Shown: one piece after another, positions 46,170-54,750 of the stretch
How the letters are laid out: every line of letters starts with the position of its first letter
How positions within the stretch are numbered: the stretch's first letter is position 1
DNA from: Streptomyces sp. NBC_00691
GTDB taxonomy: Bacteria; Actinomycetota; Actinomycetes; Streptomycetales; Streptomycetaceae
Reading direction: 5' to 3'
Length of the DNA stretch: 64,000 nt
Assembly: GCF_036226665.1 (NCBI RefSeq)
Contig: NZ_CP109007.1
Location: 248,001 to 312,000, forward strand
Notes under the pieces: generated by a model
The model's database searches: none
What the model was told of the DNA's origin: nothing
The model's input: the letters and a program-made list of their open reading frames with translations, nothing else
Made by a program: the position numbers and the translations under genes

Positions 46170-46381
46170 GCCTCGCCGTGGCGGAGGCGGAGGCCACCTG
46201 GCGGGCCCGGCGGTCTCCGGCGCCTCGCCGTGGCGGCGGAGGCCACCTGGCGGAGCCCGCCCTCGCCGGTCGACGCCTCGCAGCCGCCCGCCGCACTCCC
46301 CCACCGCCGAAGGAGGCCACCGGTGGTCCCTGACGGCAGGATGGCGAAGGGACGCCGCCGATGGTCCCCGACGGCCGGATG
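46170..46381. repeat. Two sets of imperfect direct repeats, non-coding
   Basis: Copies of GCCTCGCCGTGGCGG...GGCCACCTGGCGG lie at 46170-46204 and 46222-46253 (3 nt shorter). A second set, TGGTCCCTGACGGCAGGATG (46324-46343) and TGGTCCCCGACGGCCGGATG (46362-46381), follows. They fill a ~380-nt gap with no convincing gene. Confidence 0.6.
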
Positions 46382-46527
46382 TCGACTCCGGTGGCCCGGC
46401 CCCTACGTGGCCGGGGCGGGCGGCCTCGGGAGGGGGCGGGGAGGGATCTCCCGAGGGCGGGCGGGGAGGTATCAACACGCCGGACGGTACGGGGTGGCCT
46501 CACCCCTTCGCGCGAATCGAAGCCGCC

Positions 46528-48138
46528 TCAGTCCACCAGCACCCCCGGGTTGAGGATGCCGTGCGGGTCGAGGGCTCCCTTGGCCGCACGCAGGGCGAGG
46601 GCGAAGGGCTCCGGGCGCTGGCGGTCGTAGCCCGGCCGGTGGTCGCGGCCGACGGCGTGGTGGTGGGTGATGGTGGCGCGGTGGCGGTGGAGCACGTCGC
46701 CCACGACCGCCTTCAGCTCGTCCCAGAAGGCGACCTCGTCCCCCGGACGGCCTGCGGCGAGCACGGTGAAGTAGGGCGCCGCACCATCGGGATAGACATG
46801 CGTGAGGCGGCAGTTGACGGTGGCCGGGTGTCCCGAGATCTTGAGCGCCGCCTCGTCGACCGTCCTGCGGACGTCCTCGATGAGGGCGGGGATACGGTCC
46901 CAGGTGGCCGCCGTCTCGAAGGTCTCCGCGACGGCTCCCATCCGCGCCAGGCCGTCCCGGAGGTAGGGCATCCGCAGGAACGCCGACCGCCACGCGTTCA
47001 CCGCCCCGTCGGCGGGAGCACCGTCCGTGCCGGCCTCGGAGGGTTCGCGTCGGCCCCCGTGGGAGCGGGCCAGGTCGACGGCCTGTGCGAGCCGGGTGTC
47101 GACCGGGGCGTCGGCGGACTCGAAGCCCAGGACGAGGACGGCCGAGCCGTCCCGCGCGGCACCCGCCAGTGCCGCCTCGCCTGAGTCGAGCAGTCGGCAG
47201 TTGGCGGGGGCGAGGTCGGACTGCGCGAGGGCGCGGACCGCCTCGATCGCGGCGCCGAGGTCGTCGAAGGCGAGGGAGGCGGACGCCTTGTGGACCGGGC
47301 GGGCCTGGAGCCGTACCCACGCCTCGGTGATGATGCCGAGCGCGCCCTCCGAGCCGAGAAACATCCGGTCCGGCGAGGGGCCCGCGCCCGAGGCGGGCAG
47401 CCGCCACGACTCCGCGGTGCCGGCGGGGGTGACCACCCGCAGCGACTGGACGAAGTCGTCGATGTGCGTGCGGCCGGTGGCGTAGTGGCCGCCGGCCCGG
47501 GTCGCGAGCCAGCCGCCGAGGGTGGAGAACTCGAAGCTCTGCGGGAAGTGCCGGAGCGTCAGGCCGTGGGGACGCAGCTGGTTCTCCAGGCTCGGTCCGA
47601 GCGTCCCTGCCTGGATGCGGGCTGCCCTCCCCTCGGAGTCGACCTCCAGCACCCGGTCCATCCTGGTCAGGTCGAGGGAGAGCACCCCGCGATGGCGGTC
47701 GCCCCGGTACTCGACCCCGCCCACCACCGAGGATCCGCCGCCGAAGGGCACGACGGCGACGCGGTGTTCGCCGGCCCAGTCCAGGAGGTCGCCCACTTCC
47801 CTCTCCTCCGTCGGGAACGCGACCAGGTCGGGGATCCGGCCCGGACGGCCGCGCAGGGCGCGCGCGATGTCCCGGTACGCCTTGCCCATCGCGTGGGCCG
47901 CGCGGTCGCCCGGATCGGTGCTGATCAGCGGCGCCAGGCTTGCGGGAGGCGGGACGGCGGGTGCCCCGATGCCCAGATCGGCGATACGGGGTACGGGAAG
48001 CGGACGGGCCAGGGTTCCGGGCAGCAGGGCTCCCATCGCCACGCACTCGGCATCGTCGGGGTGAGCGCTCTCCCACCCCCAGCCCCACCAGGACCGGAGG
48101 GGGGAGGACGGGATCGGCTGCGTCGTCGTGCCGGACAT
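46528..48138 (-). CDS. FAD-binding oxidase related to alkyl-DHAP synthase
   Basis: 536 residues, ATG 48138 with GGAG 6 nt upstream. It has a VAO/PCMH-type FAD domain (IPDLVAFPTEEREVGDLLDWAGEHRVAVVPFGGGSSVVGGV, in parts ~105-145; LRHFPQSFEFSTLGGWLATRAGGHYATG ~205; MFLGSEGALGIITEAWVRL ~260). The C-terminal half carries VNAWRSAFLRMPYLRDGLARMG, FWDELKAVVGDVLHRHRATITHHHAVGRDH and GALDPHGILNPG. The His-rich HHHAVG region matches the active-site area of alkyldihydroxyacetonephosphate synthases. An ether-lipid or related flavin oxidase role is possible; actinobacterial members are of uncertain substrate. Divergent from a TetR gene across a 65-nt gap. Confidence 0.85.
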   Translation of the reverse strand: MSGTTTQPIPSSPLRSWWGWGWESAHPDDAECVAMGALLPGTLARPLPVPRIADLGIGAPAVPPPASLAPLISTDPGDRAAHAMGKAYRDIARALRGRPGRIPDLVAFPTEEREVGDLLDWAGEHRVAVVPFGGGSSVVGGVEYRGDRHRGVLSLDLTRMDRVLEVDSEGRAARIQAGTLGPSLENQLRPHGLTLRHFPQSFEFSTLGGWLATRAGGHYATGRTHIDDFVQSLRVVTPAGTAESWRLPASGAGPSPDRMFLGSEGALGIITEAWVRLQARPVHKASASLAFDDLGAAIEAVRALAQSDLAPANCRLLDSGEAALAGAARDGSAVLVLGFESADAPVDTRLAQAVDLARSHGGRREPSEAGTDGAPADGAVNAWRSAFLRMPYLRDGLARMGAVAETFETAATWDRIPALIEDVRRTVDEAALKISGHPATVNCRLTHVYPDGAAPYFTVLAAGRPGDEVAFWDELKAVVGDVLHRHRATITHHHAVGRDHRPGYDRQRPEPFALALRAAKGALDPHGILNPGVLVD

Positions 48139-48162
48139 GGGGGGCTCCAGGGGCCGCGAGTG

Positions 48163-48204
48163 AATTTACCAGTGGGTAAATTACTTACTGATAATATCTG
48201 CGCA
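48163..48204 (+). promoter_or_regulatory. TetR-type operator and leaderless promoter
   Basis: AATTTACC and GGTAAATT (48163-48170 and 48175-48182) form a perfect 8-bp inverted repeat around AGTG, mid-way between the divergent FAD oxidase and TetR genes. A -35-like TTACCA (48166-48171) inside it and a -10-like GATAAT (48190-48195) put the start of transcription at about the TetR ATG at 48204. This suggests a leaderless transcript and autorepression. Inferred from sequence. Confidence 0.6.
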
Positions 48205-48842
48205 TGGCAACCCCTCGTTCGAAGGCCGGCACCAAGGGCGTCCCCCGGCACGTCCGTCGGCAGCAGATGCTGGAAGCCGCCACGGAGGAGTTCGGAACCC
48301 ACGGCTACGCCGCCGCCTCCCTGGCCGCCGTGGCAGACCGCGTCGGGGTCACCAAGACGCTGCTGCACCAGTACTTCGGCACGAAGGAAGACCTGTACGT
48401 CGCCTGCGTGACGCCCGTCGGGGACGGCCTGCTCGACACGATCCGCACGGCCATGGGCGAGGAGGGGGGCACGACCCCCCACACTCCCCTGCGGGTGCTC
48501 GGCGGCATCTTCGTCGCACTGGAGGGGCATCGGGAGGCGTGGTTCGTCCTCTACGACCGTTCCCTGCCGTCCGGCGGCGCGGCCGCCCGGACGGCCGCGA
48601 GCTACTGGGCGGCCATCGACGCGCTCGCGGCCGACGGCACCACCGAGCTGCTGCGCGTCGCGGGTTCCACCGACCCCATGGACGCCGACGCGCTCCGCCA
48701 CGTGTGGACGGACCTGGTCGGCACCCTCGTCCGTTGGTGGGTCAAGCATCCGGAGGAGACCCCGGAGGCCATGACCCGGCGCTGCGCCCGCCTCTTCACC
48801 GTCGCCGCCGCACTCACGGCCGACCCTGCACGCCCGAGCTGA
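48204..48842 (+). CDS. TetR-family transcriptional repressor
   Basis: 212 residues. The N-terminal HTH is RRQQMLEAATEEFGTHGYAAASLAAVADRVGVTKTLLHQYFGTKEDLYVAC (landmarks), with TKTLLHQYFGTKEDL the recognition helix plus invariant YFGTK. The C-terminal ligand domain has no recognised family. The ATG lies 9 nt after a -10-like hexamer. It probably represses itself and the divergent FAD oxidase through the shared palindrome. Possible ligand: a lipid or substrate of that enzyme (inference). Confidence 0.9.
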   Translation: MATPRSKAGTKGVPRHVRRQQMLEAATEEFGTHGYAAASLAAVADRVGVTKTLLHQYFGTKEDLYVACVTPVGDGLLDTIRTAMGEEGGTTPHTPLRVLGGIFVALEGHREAWFVLYDRSLPSGGAAARTAASYWAAIDALAADGTTELLRVAGSTDPMDADALRHVWTDLVGTLVRWWVKHPEETPEAMTRRCARLFTVAAALTADPARPS

Positions 48843-48878
48843 CCGGAGGACGGGGCGGGAAAGGCCGGAGGATGCCGG

Positions 48879-49199
48879 TCACATCCCGGTGATGTCCCTG
48901 ACCCGCCGGAGCACCGAGTCGAGGGCGGCGACGCCGCTGTCGCGCCGCTTCGCCTGCGCCGCCCGGTCCTCCGGAACCAACCGTTCGGCTGTCCGCACGG
49001 CGTAGGCGTCCGGGTCCCCGAAGGCGGCCTGCGGCTGCTCTCCCGTCTCCGCGCAGTGCGCCGTGACCTCCTTGACCGCCTGGAGCACGACCGCCCGGTC
49101 GACGCCCGGCTGCATGGCGAGCCGCACCTGGAAACGCGCCATCCACTTCTCGCGGTCCTTCTCTCCCGCCGCGTTCGTCGTGCGGTCCTTCTTCGCCAC
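48879..49199 (-). CDS. Small unknown protein, HAAS-like helical module
   Basis: 106 residues; GTG at 49199 with GGGAG about 7 nt upstream. The N-terminus is basic (AKKDRTTNAAGEKDREKWMARF). The middle (VLQAVKEVTAHCAETGEQPQAAFGDPDAYA) resembles the short HAAS-type helical element with an FGDPxxYA turn. No membrane segment is seen. Convergent with the TetR gene. Function unknown. Confidence 0.6.
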   Translation of the reverse strand: MAKKDRTTNAAGEKDREKWMARFQVRLAMQPGVDRAVVLQAVKEVTAHCAETGEQPQAAFGDPDAYAVRTAERLVPEDRAAQAKRRDSGVAALDSVLRRVRDITGM

Positions 49200-49665
49200 G
49201 CGCTCTCTCCCATGTGATCGGCAGCCGTCCGTCATGGAGTGGGACGTCGAGAGCCTTCGGCGGGTTGCCCGAGCGACACGCCCTCCGGTCACCGATCGCC
49301 CCCCGCCCATGCGGGGGCGTACCGGAACCTCACCTGCCCACTCTCCACCCGCCCCCATCCCAGGGTGTGTTCACGGCGAACAGCCCAGGGGGCCAAGCCT
49401 GATCGAAGGCGGCGCACCAGTGATGTACGGCCTCCACCAGGCTGATCGAAGACCGCGCAGCAGCGTGGCCGCAACGCCGCTTCACCTGGCGGCACAAGGC
49501 GTGTCCGCAGTCTTGCGCCCGTCCGCGCCACGGGTACACCATGCATGTGACTGACTGGTAGTTCAGTAGCGCCGTGCCGCACGGGCCGAAGGGCACCCCC
49601 TGCCCGTCGATGACGACAGCATGCGACGGCAACGCGCCATATCTACCAATACCCGACTGAACAGG
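49200..49665. other. Intergenic region of about 470 nt
   Basis: Several overlapping frames occur but none shows codon bias with a good RBS. The content after 49370 is mixed and looks non-coding or degraded; I see nothing I can name. Confidence 0.4.
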
Positions 49666-49693
49666 GTGAAATCTCCCGTCAGCGCGCTACGCT
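49666..49693 (+). promoter_or_regulatory. Candidate leaderless promoter of the PI-PLC gene
   Basis: GTGAAA (49666-49671) and TACGCT (49688-49693) with a 16-nt spacer lie just before the ATG at 49701. Transcription would start near the initiation codon. Confidence 0.4.
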
Positions 49694-49700
49694 CCCCCTC

Positions 49701-50819
49701 ATGCCGACCATGAACATGTCACCTCGGGGTGTCCGCCTCGGCGCGCCCCCTCGGACCGGACCACGCCCGGCCGGGACCACGTCCACGACGAGACCCGCCC
49801 GGTTCTCCTTCGTCCTCCTTCTCCTGCTGAGCCTTCTCGGGGCACCGTCCCTGGCCAGTGCCGCGCCACCCAACCCCGCCCGATCGGTCGCAGCCGCCGC
49901 GTCGGAGAACAGCGCCGCCGCGGCCCAGGCCCAGGCACGCTGGGGCGACCGGCGACTCGACCAGGTCACGTTCCTCGGAACCCACAACGCGTTCACCAAC
50001 TACGAGGACTCCCGGTGGAGTTCGGTGTCCCAGTCCGATTCCATACGCCACCAGCTCGAGAACGGCGTGCGTGGTCTGAGCCTGGACACCCACTGGTACG
50101 AGCGGAGCAACTGGCTCTGTGTCATCAGCTTCGGCAGCGACTGCTACCCGAGCGACGTCTACCTCTGCCACGGCGAGTGCAAGACCTTCGCCGGGGTCAC
50201 GTACGCGCTGCCCCGGCAGTCCTTCCAGAGCAGCATGCAGACCGTGGTGGACTTCCTCGCGGCGAACCCCCAGGAGGTGGTGACCATCTTCCTGGAGGAC
50301 TACGTCAGCGCCCAGCAGCTGGGGAACTCGCTCGGCCGGGTGTCAGGCCTCGACCGACTGCTCTTCCGGCCGGACGCGTGGAACGTCCGCCGGCAGGGGT
50401 GGCCGAGGATGACCGATCTCGTGAGCTCCGGGAAGCGTCTGCTGATCTTCAGCGACTCTCCTGACCGTGAGCACCTGGGGGTCATGTACGACAGGGCCTG
50501 GACCGTCAGCAACTTCTGGAGCCTCGGTGACCTCGGCAACGACGTCTCCTGTGTGACCCGGTGGTCCGACGTACCCCTGGACCGGCAGGAACCGGGCTTC
50601 CGGCGGCTGTTCACCATGAGCCACCACCGGAACGTCCCCACGGTCATCAACGCGGCCCTCGACAACGGGGCCAAACTGCGGGACCGCGTCAACCAGCAGT
50701 GCCGCCCGGCGGCAGGTGGCCGCGACCCGAACTTCGTGTCGGTCGACTTCCACCGGATCTCCGACGGAAGCGGCCAGACGCCGGCCTCGATCGTCGCGGA
50801 ACTCAACGCCGGCAACTGA
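49701..50819 (+). CDS. Secreted PI-PLC X-domain protein
   Basis: 372 residues. The signal peptide (ARFSFVLLLLLSLLGAPSLASA, ~33-54) follows an arginine-rich n-region. The mature protein matches bacterial phosphatidylinositol phospholipase C X domains: FLGTHNAFTNYEDSRW with the first catalytic-type His (~94), then HQLENGVRGLSLDTHWYE with the second (~135). It lacks a Ca2+-binding Y domain, as in secreted bacterial PI-PLCs. Further blocks are YLCHGECKTF, EVVTIFLEDYV, SGKRLLIFSD and NFVSVDFHRISDG. Likely cleaves PI or GPI-type lipids outside the cell. Confidence 0.85.
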   Translation: MPTMNMSPRGVRLGAPPRTGPRPAGTTSTTRPARFSFVLLLLLSLLGAPSLASAAPPNPARSVAAAASENSAAAAQAQARWGDRRLDQVTFLGTHNAFTNYEDSRWSSVSQSDSIRHQLENGVRGLSLDTHWYERSNWLCVISFGSDCYPSDVYLCHGECKTFAGVTYALPRQSFQSSMQTVVDFLAANPQEVVTIFLEDYVSAQQLGNSLGRVSGLDRLLFRPDAWNVRRQGWPRMTDLVSSGKRLLIFSDSPDREHLGVMYDRAWTVSNFWSLGDLGNDVSCVTRWSDVPLDRQEPGFRRLFTMSHHRNVPTVINAALDNGAKLRDRVNQQCRPAAGGRDPNFVSVDFHRISDGSGQTPASIVAELNAGN

Positions 50820-51022
50820 TCTCCCCCGCCGCCTGATGCCCGCTGGTCGATCCACAAGCTCGCCGGTCACCCGCGACGCGGCGTCGCCCGGCCCGTCCGG
50901 ATCGGCCGTGAGGCCCCGCGGTGCTTCCTGGCCCGTCGCGGGGCTCCTTCCAGCGCACGAGTCCCTGGAAGGAGCCCCCGGTTGCGTGGAGAAGAGCGCC
51001 CGTCGGGGCAGCCGACCCCCTC

Positions 51023-51358
51023 TCACGGCGTGGCGGATTCTCCGGTCACGGCACCGGCACTCGCCGTCGCCCAAGCTCTGAACAGCGTGAGGGCCTCGGT
51101 CAGATTGCCGGGGCCACAAGCGATGTGGAACGCCTTCTCCGACGTCCGGACCACCACCCAGTCATGCTCACTCCGCATGACCCGCCGCTGGGGGTACTCC
51201 CGGTCCGCCAGGTCCGTACCCGCAAGATCGATCTTGACGGTCCAGCCCGGGTTGTCGAGGGTGTCGATCGCCACACCCCACTCGTGCTCCCAGTCACCAT
51301 CGCATTGTGAGCCGTACCAGCTCTGCAACCAGTCGAGGACGTTCTCGGATTCAGCCAT
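51023..51358 (-). CDS. Imm53-type immunity protein
   Basis: 111 residues with the family pattern LDWLQSWYGSQCDGDWEHEWGVAIDTLDNPGWTVKIDLAGTDL (in parts, ~8-50), then DREYPQRRVMRSEHDWVVVRTSEKAFHIACGPGNLTEALTLF. Imm53 proteins neutralise polymorphic toxins of their own strain. The toxin partner is not adjacent. The gene lies next to a broken WD40 gene and a SUKH-like gene, suggesting a residual toxin-immunity island. Confidence 0.83.
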   Translation of the reverse strand: MAESENVLDWLQSWYGSQCDGDWEHEWGVAIDTLDNPGWTVKIDLAGTDLADREYPQRRVMRSEHDWVVVRTSEKAFHIACGPGNLTEALTLFRAWATASAGAVTGESATP

Positions 51359-51429
51359 GGACGCAGGCTATGAGAACTGCCGGAGAGCCGAAGTGATGGG
51401 GAACCCAAGCGCCGATGGACCGAGGCGCC

Positions 51430-51902
51430 GGTGAACCTCGTCGGTCACCGCTCCGGGTACGCCGTGTACGTGTCCCGTGCGATCGAAGGAGCCGACTCCG
51501 CCCGGACGGCAAGACCATCGCGACCAACGGCGACGGCGAAGTCCTGCTCTGGAACGCCGCCACCGGCGCCCTCGCCGGCACGGTGGGCGGCGACTGGGAG
51601 GCAGTGACGGCCCTCGCGTTCAGCCCCGACGGAAAGGCCCTCGCCATCGGCGACGAGGACGGCGGACTCAGGGTGTGGGAGCCGGGGTCGGGCGGCTGTT
51701 CCTCTGGTCCACCAAGACCCGATCCGTCACCGGCGAGGCAGAGGTCGCCGAAGGACCGGGCTCCGTGCCGGTGGCCCTCAGCGCCGACTGGGAACGACTG
51801 GCCACGGCCGGCGACAACAACTCGGTACGGCTGTGGCCGTTCTCCCCCGGCAACCCGCCCGGGTACCTCCACACACCCACCGCCACACATTCCTCCGGCT
51901 GA
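51430..51902 (+). pseudogene. WD40-repeat fragment, frameshifted
   Basis: Two WD40-like blades are visible: RPDGKTIATNGDGEVLLWNA then VTALAFSPDGKALAIGDEDGGLRVWEPG. Reading shifts frame near 51680-51700, and a further partial blade continues in another frame (GRLFLWSTKTRSVT ... ALSADWERLATAGDNNSVRLW). No start codon with an RBS and no N-terminal domain remain, so this is the remnant of a larger WD40 protein. Confidence 0.65.
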
Positions 51903-51959
51903 CCACGCGCCGCTGCCTTCCCACCGCTGACACCGCACCGGCGCTCTGCCACGTGGGCC

Positions 51960-52526
51960 TCAGGACATGGAGGCGAGCAGGCCGATCTCGGGGGCCAGGA
52001 CGCCCGGCTGGGCGAGCGAGCGGAAGTCGGCCTCGACGGTGGCGAGGTCGAGGACACCCGCGCGGACCGCCCGGTACCTCACAGCGGACCACGCGAAGAC
52101 ATCGAGGTTGTCGAAGTCCGTTCCCTCTTCGATGACTTCCTCTTCGTGGAACCACACCGCGACCCGGCCATCGGTACGCATCACGTACAGGTTGCCACCG
52201 CCGTCGGCGCCGAGCGACCACACGTCGTCGTCGCTCAGCTCCGTGGCATAGTCGCTGTTCAGGAGGGCGCAGCCGTTGGCGGCGAAGTCGAAGGCGTACG
52301 ACCAGTCGTGGACGTCGAGGCACTGCCGCATCACCCCCGAGCGGGCCTTGCGGTCGAACGCGGCCAGCGCCGTCGCGGCGCTCTGCGGGAGCCGGGTGAG
52401 GAACGGCTCGACCGGGCGGGTCGGGGCGGGTATCACGACCGGTGGCGCGTCCGGGAACCAGCGCGCCAGGTCCGCGTCAAGTCCTCGCTCCACGTACCCG
52501 GCCAATTGATCGACATGAAGTGACAT
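51960..52526 (-). CDS. SUKH/SMI1-like immunity-type protein
   Basis: 188 residues. The C-terminal ~110 residues have the SMI1/KNR4-like pattern LGADGGGNLYVMRTDGRVAVWFHEEEVIEEGTDFDNLDVFAW, in parts, with the glycine turn and aromatic strand of SUKH proteins. The N-terminal half (RWFPDAPPVVIPAP, LTRLPQSAATALAAFDRK) is family-poor. SUKH proteins are immunity factors for nuclease toxins. The chosen ATG at 52526 has no convincing RBS. Family assignment is tentative. Confidence 0.6.
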   Translation of the reverse strand: MSLHVDQLAGYVERGLDADLARWFPDAPPVVIPAPTRPVEPFLTRLPQSAATALAAFDRKARSGVMRQCLDVHDWSYAFDFAANGCALLNSDYATELSDDDVWSLGADGGGNLYVMRTDGRVAVWFHEEEVIEEGTDFDNLDVFAWSAVRYRAVRAGVLDLATVEADFRSLAQPGVLAPEIGLLASMS

Positions 52527-52841
52527 GCGGTCAGGGTAGCCAGCTGGGCAGCGCCCACCGGCCACACACCGGTGACACCGCCACCCTGGCACGGCGGCTC
52601 GGCGAGGCGGCCGGCGAGACAGCCCTCCAATGGCAGGGTCAGCGGCCGGATCCGTCTGGCAGACCACGTTCGGAACCAGATCCGGAGGCCTGTCCCTGTG
52701 GCGGTTGCAGGGCGGTGGCCGCGTTCGCCACCGCGCGTGGCGGCCTCCCCGGCTGTCGCTCTTCTCCGGGACCGTGGGGGTCGCTGCCACGGACGCTCGG
52801 CGGTCTGCCACTCGCAGCGCGTGGGGCGGCGCCGCCTCCGG

Positions 52842-53279
52842 TCACACGGAACGGCGCAGTTGCTCCCGTACCCAGGTGGGGTCGGGGTTGGTGTGCGGCC
52901 GTCCCGCCACGACGACGGTCGGCACCGTCTCGTTGCCGTCGTTGGCCGCCCGCACGGCCGCCGCACCTTCCGGATCACGCCAGATGTCCACCCAGTACAT
53001 CCGCCGGGCGTTGTGCCCCAGCCGGATGCGCAGGCGCAGGCAGAACACACAGCCCGGCCTCCAGAAGACGATCGGCCGGCCGTCCTCCTCGCTGCGACGC
53101 TGTGCCTCCACAGCGCCGATCGACCTCGGAAAGACCAGAGGGGAGTTCATCACAGCGAGCAACAGGAACAGCACGAGCAGTGCCACTGCCTCGCCGGGCC
53201 TCTCGTTACGGAACAGACCGATCGCGATGGCCGAGCCGCAGAGTGCGAGCAGTATCGGCAAAACCCACAGACGCATCAT
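52842..53279 (-). CDS. Membrane-anchored glutaredoxin-like protein
   Basis: 145 residues. Two N-terminal hydrophobic segments (MRLWVLPILLALCGSAIAIGL; EAVALLVLFLLLAVMNSPLVF) precede a soluble domain. It contains PIVFWRPGCVFCLRLRIRLG, a CxxC redox site in a glutaredoxin/mycoredoxin fold, and the cis-Pro-like VPTVVVAGRPHTNPDPTWVREQL. The redox domain probably faces the cytoplasm. Likely reduces mixed disulfides with mycothiol, as actinobacterial mycoredoxins do (inference). Confidence 0.8.
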   Translation of the reverse strand: MMRLWVLPILLALCGSAIAIGLFRNERPGEAVALLVLFLLLAVMNSPLVFPRSIGAVEAQRRSEEDGRPIVFWRPGCVFCLRLRIRLGHNARRMYWVDIWRDPEGAAAVRAANDGNETVPTVVVAGRPHTNPDPTWVREQLRRSV

Positions 53280-53437
53280 GAAACGCAGGCTATCGACCGT
53301 CCGGGACTCGCGTGCGGCGCCGTGGACCTCCTGACGTGTCCAGGGCGTCTACGACCTGCTACTCCCCGCACGCATGCGCTCTCGACGATCGGGCCTTCCG
53401 GTCCGCCGCACCTCGCAGGCCGGCACCGGGGACCGGT

Positions 53438-53481
53438 CCCGGGCGGCGGTGCCGGGGGTCCCGGGCGGCGGTGCCGGGGGT
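53438..53481. repeat. 22-bp perfect tandem duplication
   Basis: The unit CCCGGGCGGCGGTGCCGGGG plus GT is repeated exactly at 53438-53459 and 53460-53481, in the gap between the glutaredoxin-like and PRC-barrel genes. It may form a terminator for either neighbour. Confidence 0.85.
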
Positions 53482-53523
53482 CGAGTCCAGGGGCGGAAGG
53501 TCGGAACCGTGCTCGGAGGCGCG

Positions 53524-53880
53524 TCAGCGGCGTGCGAGCTGCCGCTCGCCGTTGATGCCGGGCCGGTAGGCCAGACCGTAGTGATGGAACACCGCGGGCT
53601 CCTCCTCCGCGGGAAGGACGTCGTCCGTACCCATGGCCGGGCAGTCCTTGACGAGCGCCTTCCCGTAGGCGACCCGAACGTAGGCAGGCCCCACGACGGC
53701 GCCGTCGAGCGGGACGAAGACCAGGCGACGGCGGGTCGGCAGCCCGACCTCCACGGTCGCCATGGCGGGCTCGTCCGTGCTCGTGTCCACGTAGATCGCC
53801 TCCAGGGTGCCGATCTTGTGGCCGTCAGGGTCGACCACGTCCTGCATGCGCCACTCACGGATGTCGGCTGACTGAATCAT
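53524..53880 (-). CDS. PRC-barrel domain protein
   Basis: 118 residues; GGAGG 9 nt before the ATG. The N-terminal ~80 residues follow the PRC-barrel pattern (DIREWRMQDVVDPDGHKIGTLEAIYVDT, EPAMATVEVGLPTRRRLVFVPLDGAVVG). The end is YGLAYRPGINGE. PRC-barrels act in RNA processing or photosynthetic-complex contexts; stand-alone actinobacterial members are uncharacterised. Divergent from the hypothetical gene at 54030. Confidence 0.83.
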   Translation of the reverse strand: MIQSADIREWRMQDVVDPDGHKIGTLEAIYVDTSTDEPAMATVEVGLPTRRRLVFVPLDGAVVGPAYVRVAYGKALVKDCPAMGTDDVLPAEEEPAVFHHYGLAYRPGINGERQLARR

Positions 53881-54029
53881 CGGGGGCGTCCTCCGTCCGA
53901 ACGCGGAGCCGGAGCCCTACGGCTGCGGTACCTCCCACACTGCCCCGGGCCATCCGTGCTCACCACCCGGCGGACCGGCCCGGTCCTCGGCCGGGTACCG
54001 GAAGTGAATCTTGCCCATAGGGTGTTGGC

Positions 54030-54461
54030 ATGACGCTGAGCCGCATAACCCTCTCCTCTGGACGTTCGATCGAACTCACCGAACTGCGCATGTCTTCGAG
54101 CTATGGAGGGATGCTGGAGGGCTACCCGTGCAAGATCATCAATGACATGAGGGTCGGGGGCCTCCAGCGGCAGGCTGAGCTTGCGTTTCCCTCCAGGCCG
54201 GTTCACCTGGTTCCCCCCTCCCGCGAGTACCCGGACCAGACCCCCGGCGCCTTCGGCCCCGTTGAGGTACTTCCTGCCGTGGCCTGCATCGGGGCCCTCC
54301 GCTCGACAGCGGTCGCCTCTGAACTCGACCCGGTACTGCACCGTTCCGCTCTCATCGTGGTCTGGTTCCAGACCACCCTGGATGTCCCGTCGGGCGAGGA
54401 CGCCGACCTTGGACTGCGCAGCATTCGCTGGGAGGAGCTGGCGCAGGACCACGCGCTCTAG
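54030..54461 (+). CDS. Hypothetical protein
   Basis: 143 residues, ATG at 54030, with a -10-like TAGGGT at 54018-54023 suggesting a leaderless transcript. I do not recognise a family. Conserved-looking blocks are SSGRSIELTELRMSSSYGGMLEGYPC, AFPSRPVHLVPPSREYPD and ALIVVWFQTTLDVP, ending RSIRWEELAQDHAL. A soluble cytoplasmic protein with beta-rich character; size and Trp-ending resemble small immunity or SUKH-like proteins, but I cannot assign it. Confidence 0.6.
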   Translation: MTLSRITLSSGRSIELTELRMSSSYGGMLEGYPCKIINDMRVGGLQRQAELAFPSRPVHLVPPSREYPDQTPGAFGPVEVLPAVACIGALRSTAVASELDPVLHRSALIVVWFQTTLDVPSGEDADLGLRSIRWEELAQDHAL

Positions 54462-54750
54462 CGACAGGTACCGATCAAGCCACCCGTCGACGGCCGCGAC
54501 GAGGACGATCGCGCGCGGTCTCCGCGGAGGCGTACACCTTGTCGGCGCGGACACGCGAGGGGGCCGGACACGTGGCCGACCCGGCCCGATGCGGGGCGTC
54601 TGGCGCCCGGCGGCCGGCGGCCGGACGGCGGACCCGGATCTCGGTGCCCCGGATCCCGGCGCCGTCGACGATGCCGGTCCGCCCACTGCGCCGGAGTGGC
54701 CGATCACTTCGGCCAGTGTCCGCAGCCGGACGCCGGGGCCGTGGTCCCCG
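54462..54750. other. Intergenic region
   Basis: About 290 nt between convergent genes. No gene or clear terminator was found. Confidence 0.35.

Noticed and set aside
49289..49632. Minus-strand frame that might be an insertion-sequence or integrase remnant
   Set aside because: No transposase or integrase motif, no terminal inverted repeats, no codon bias.
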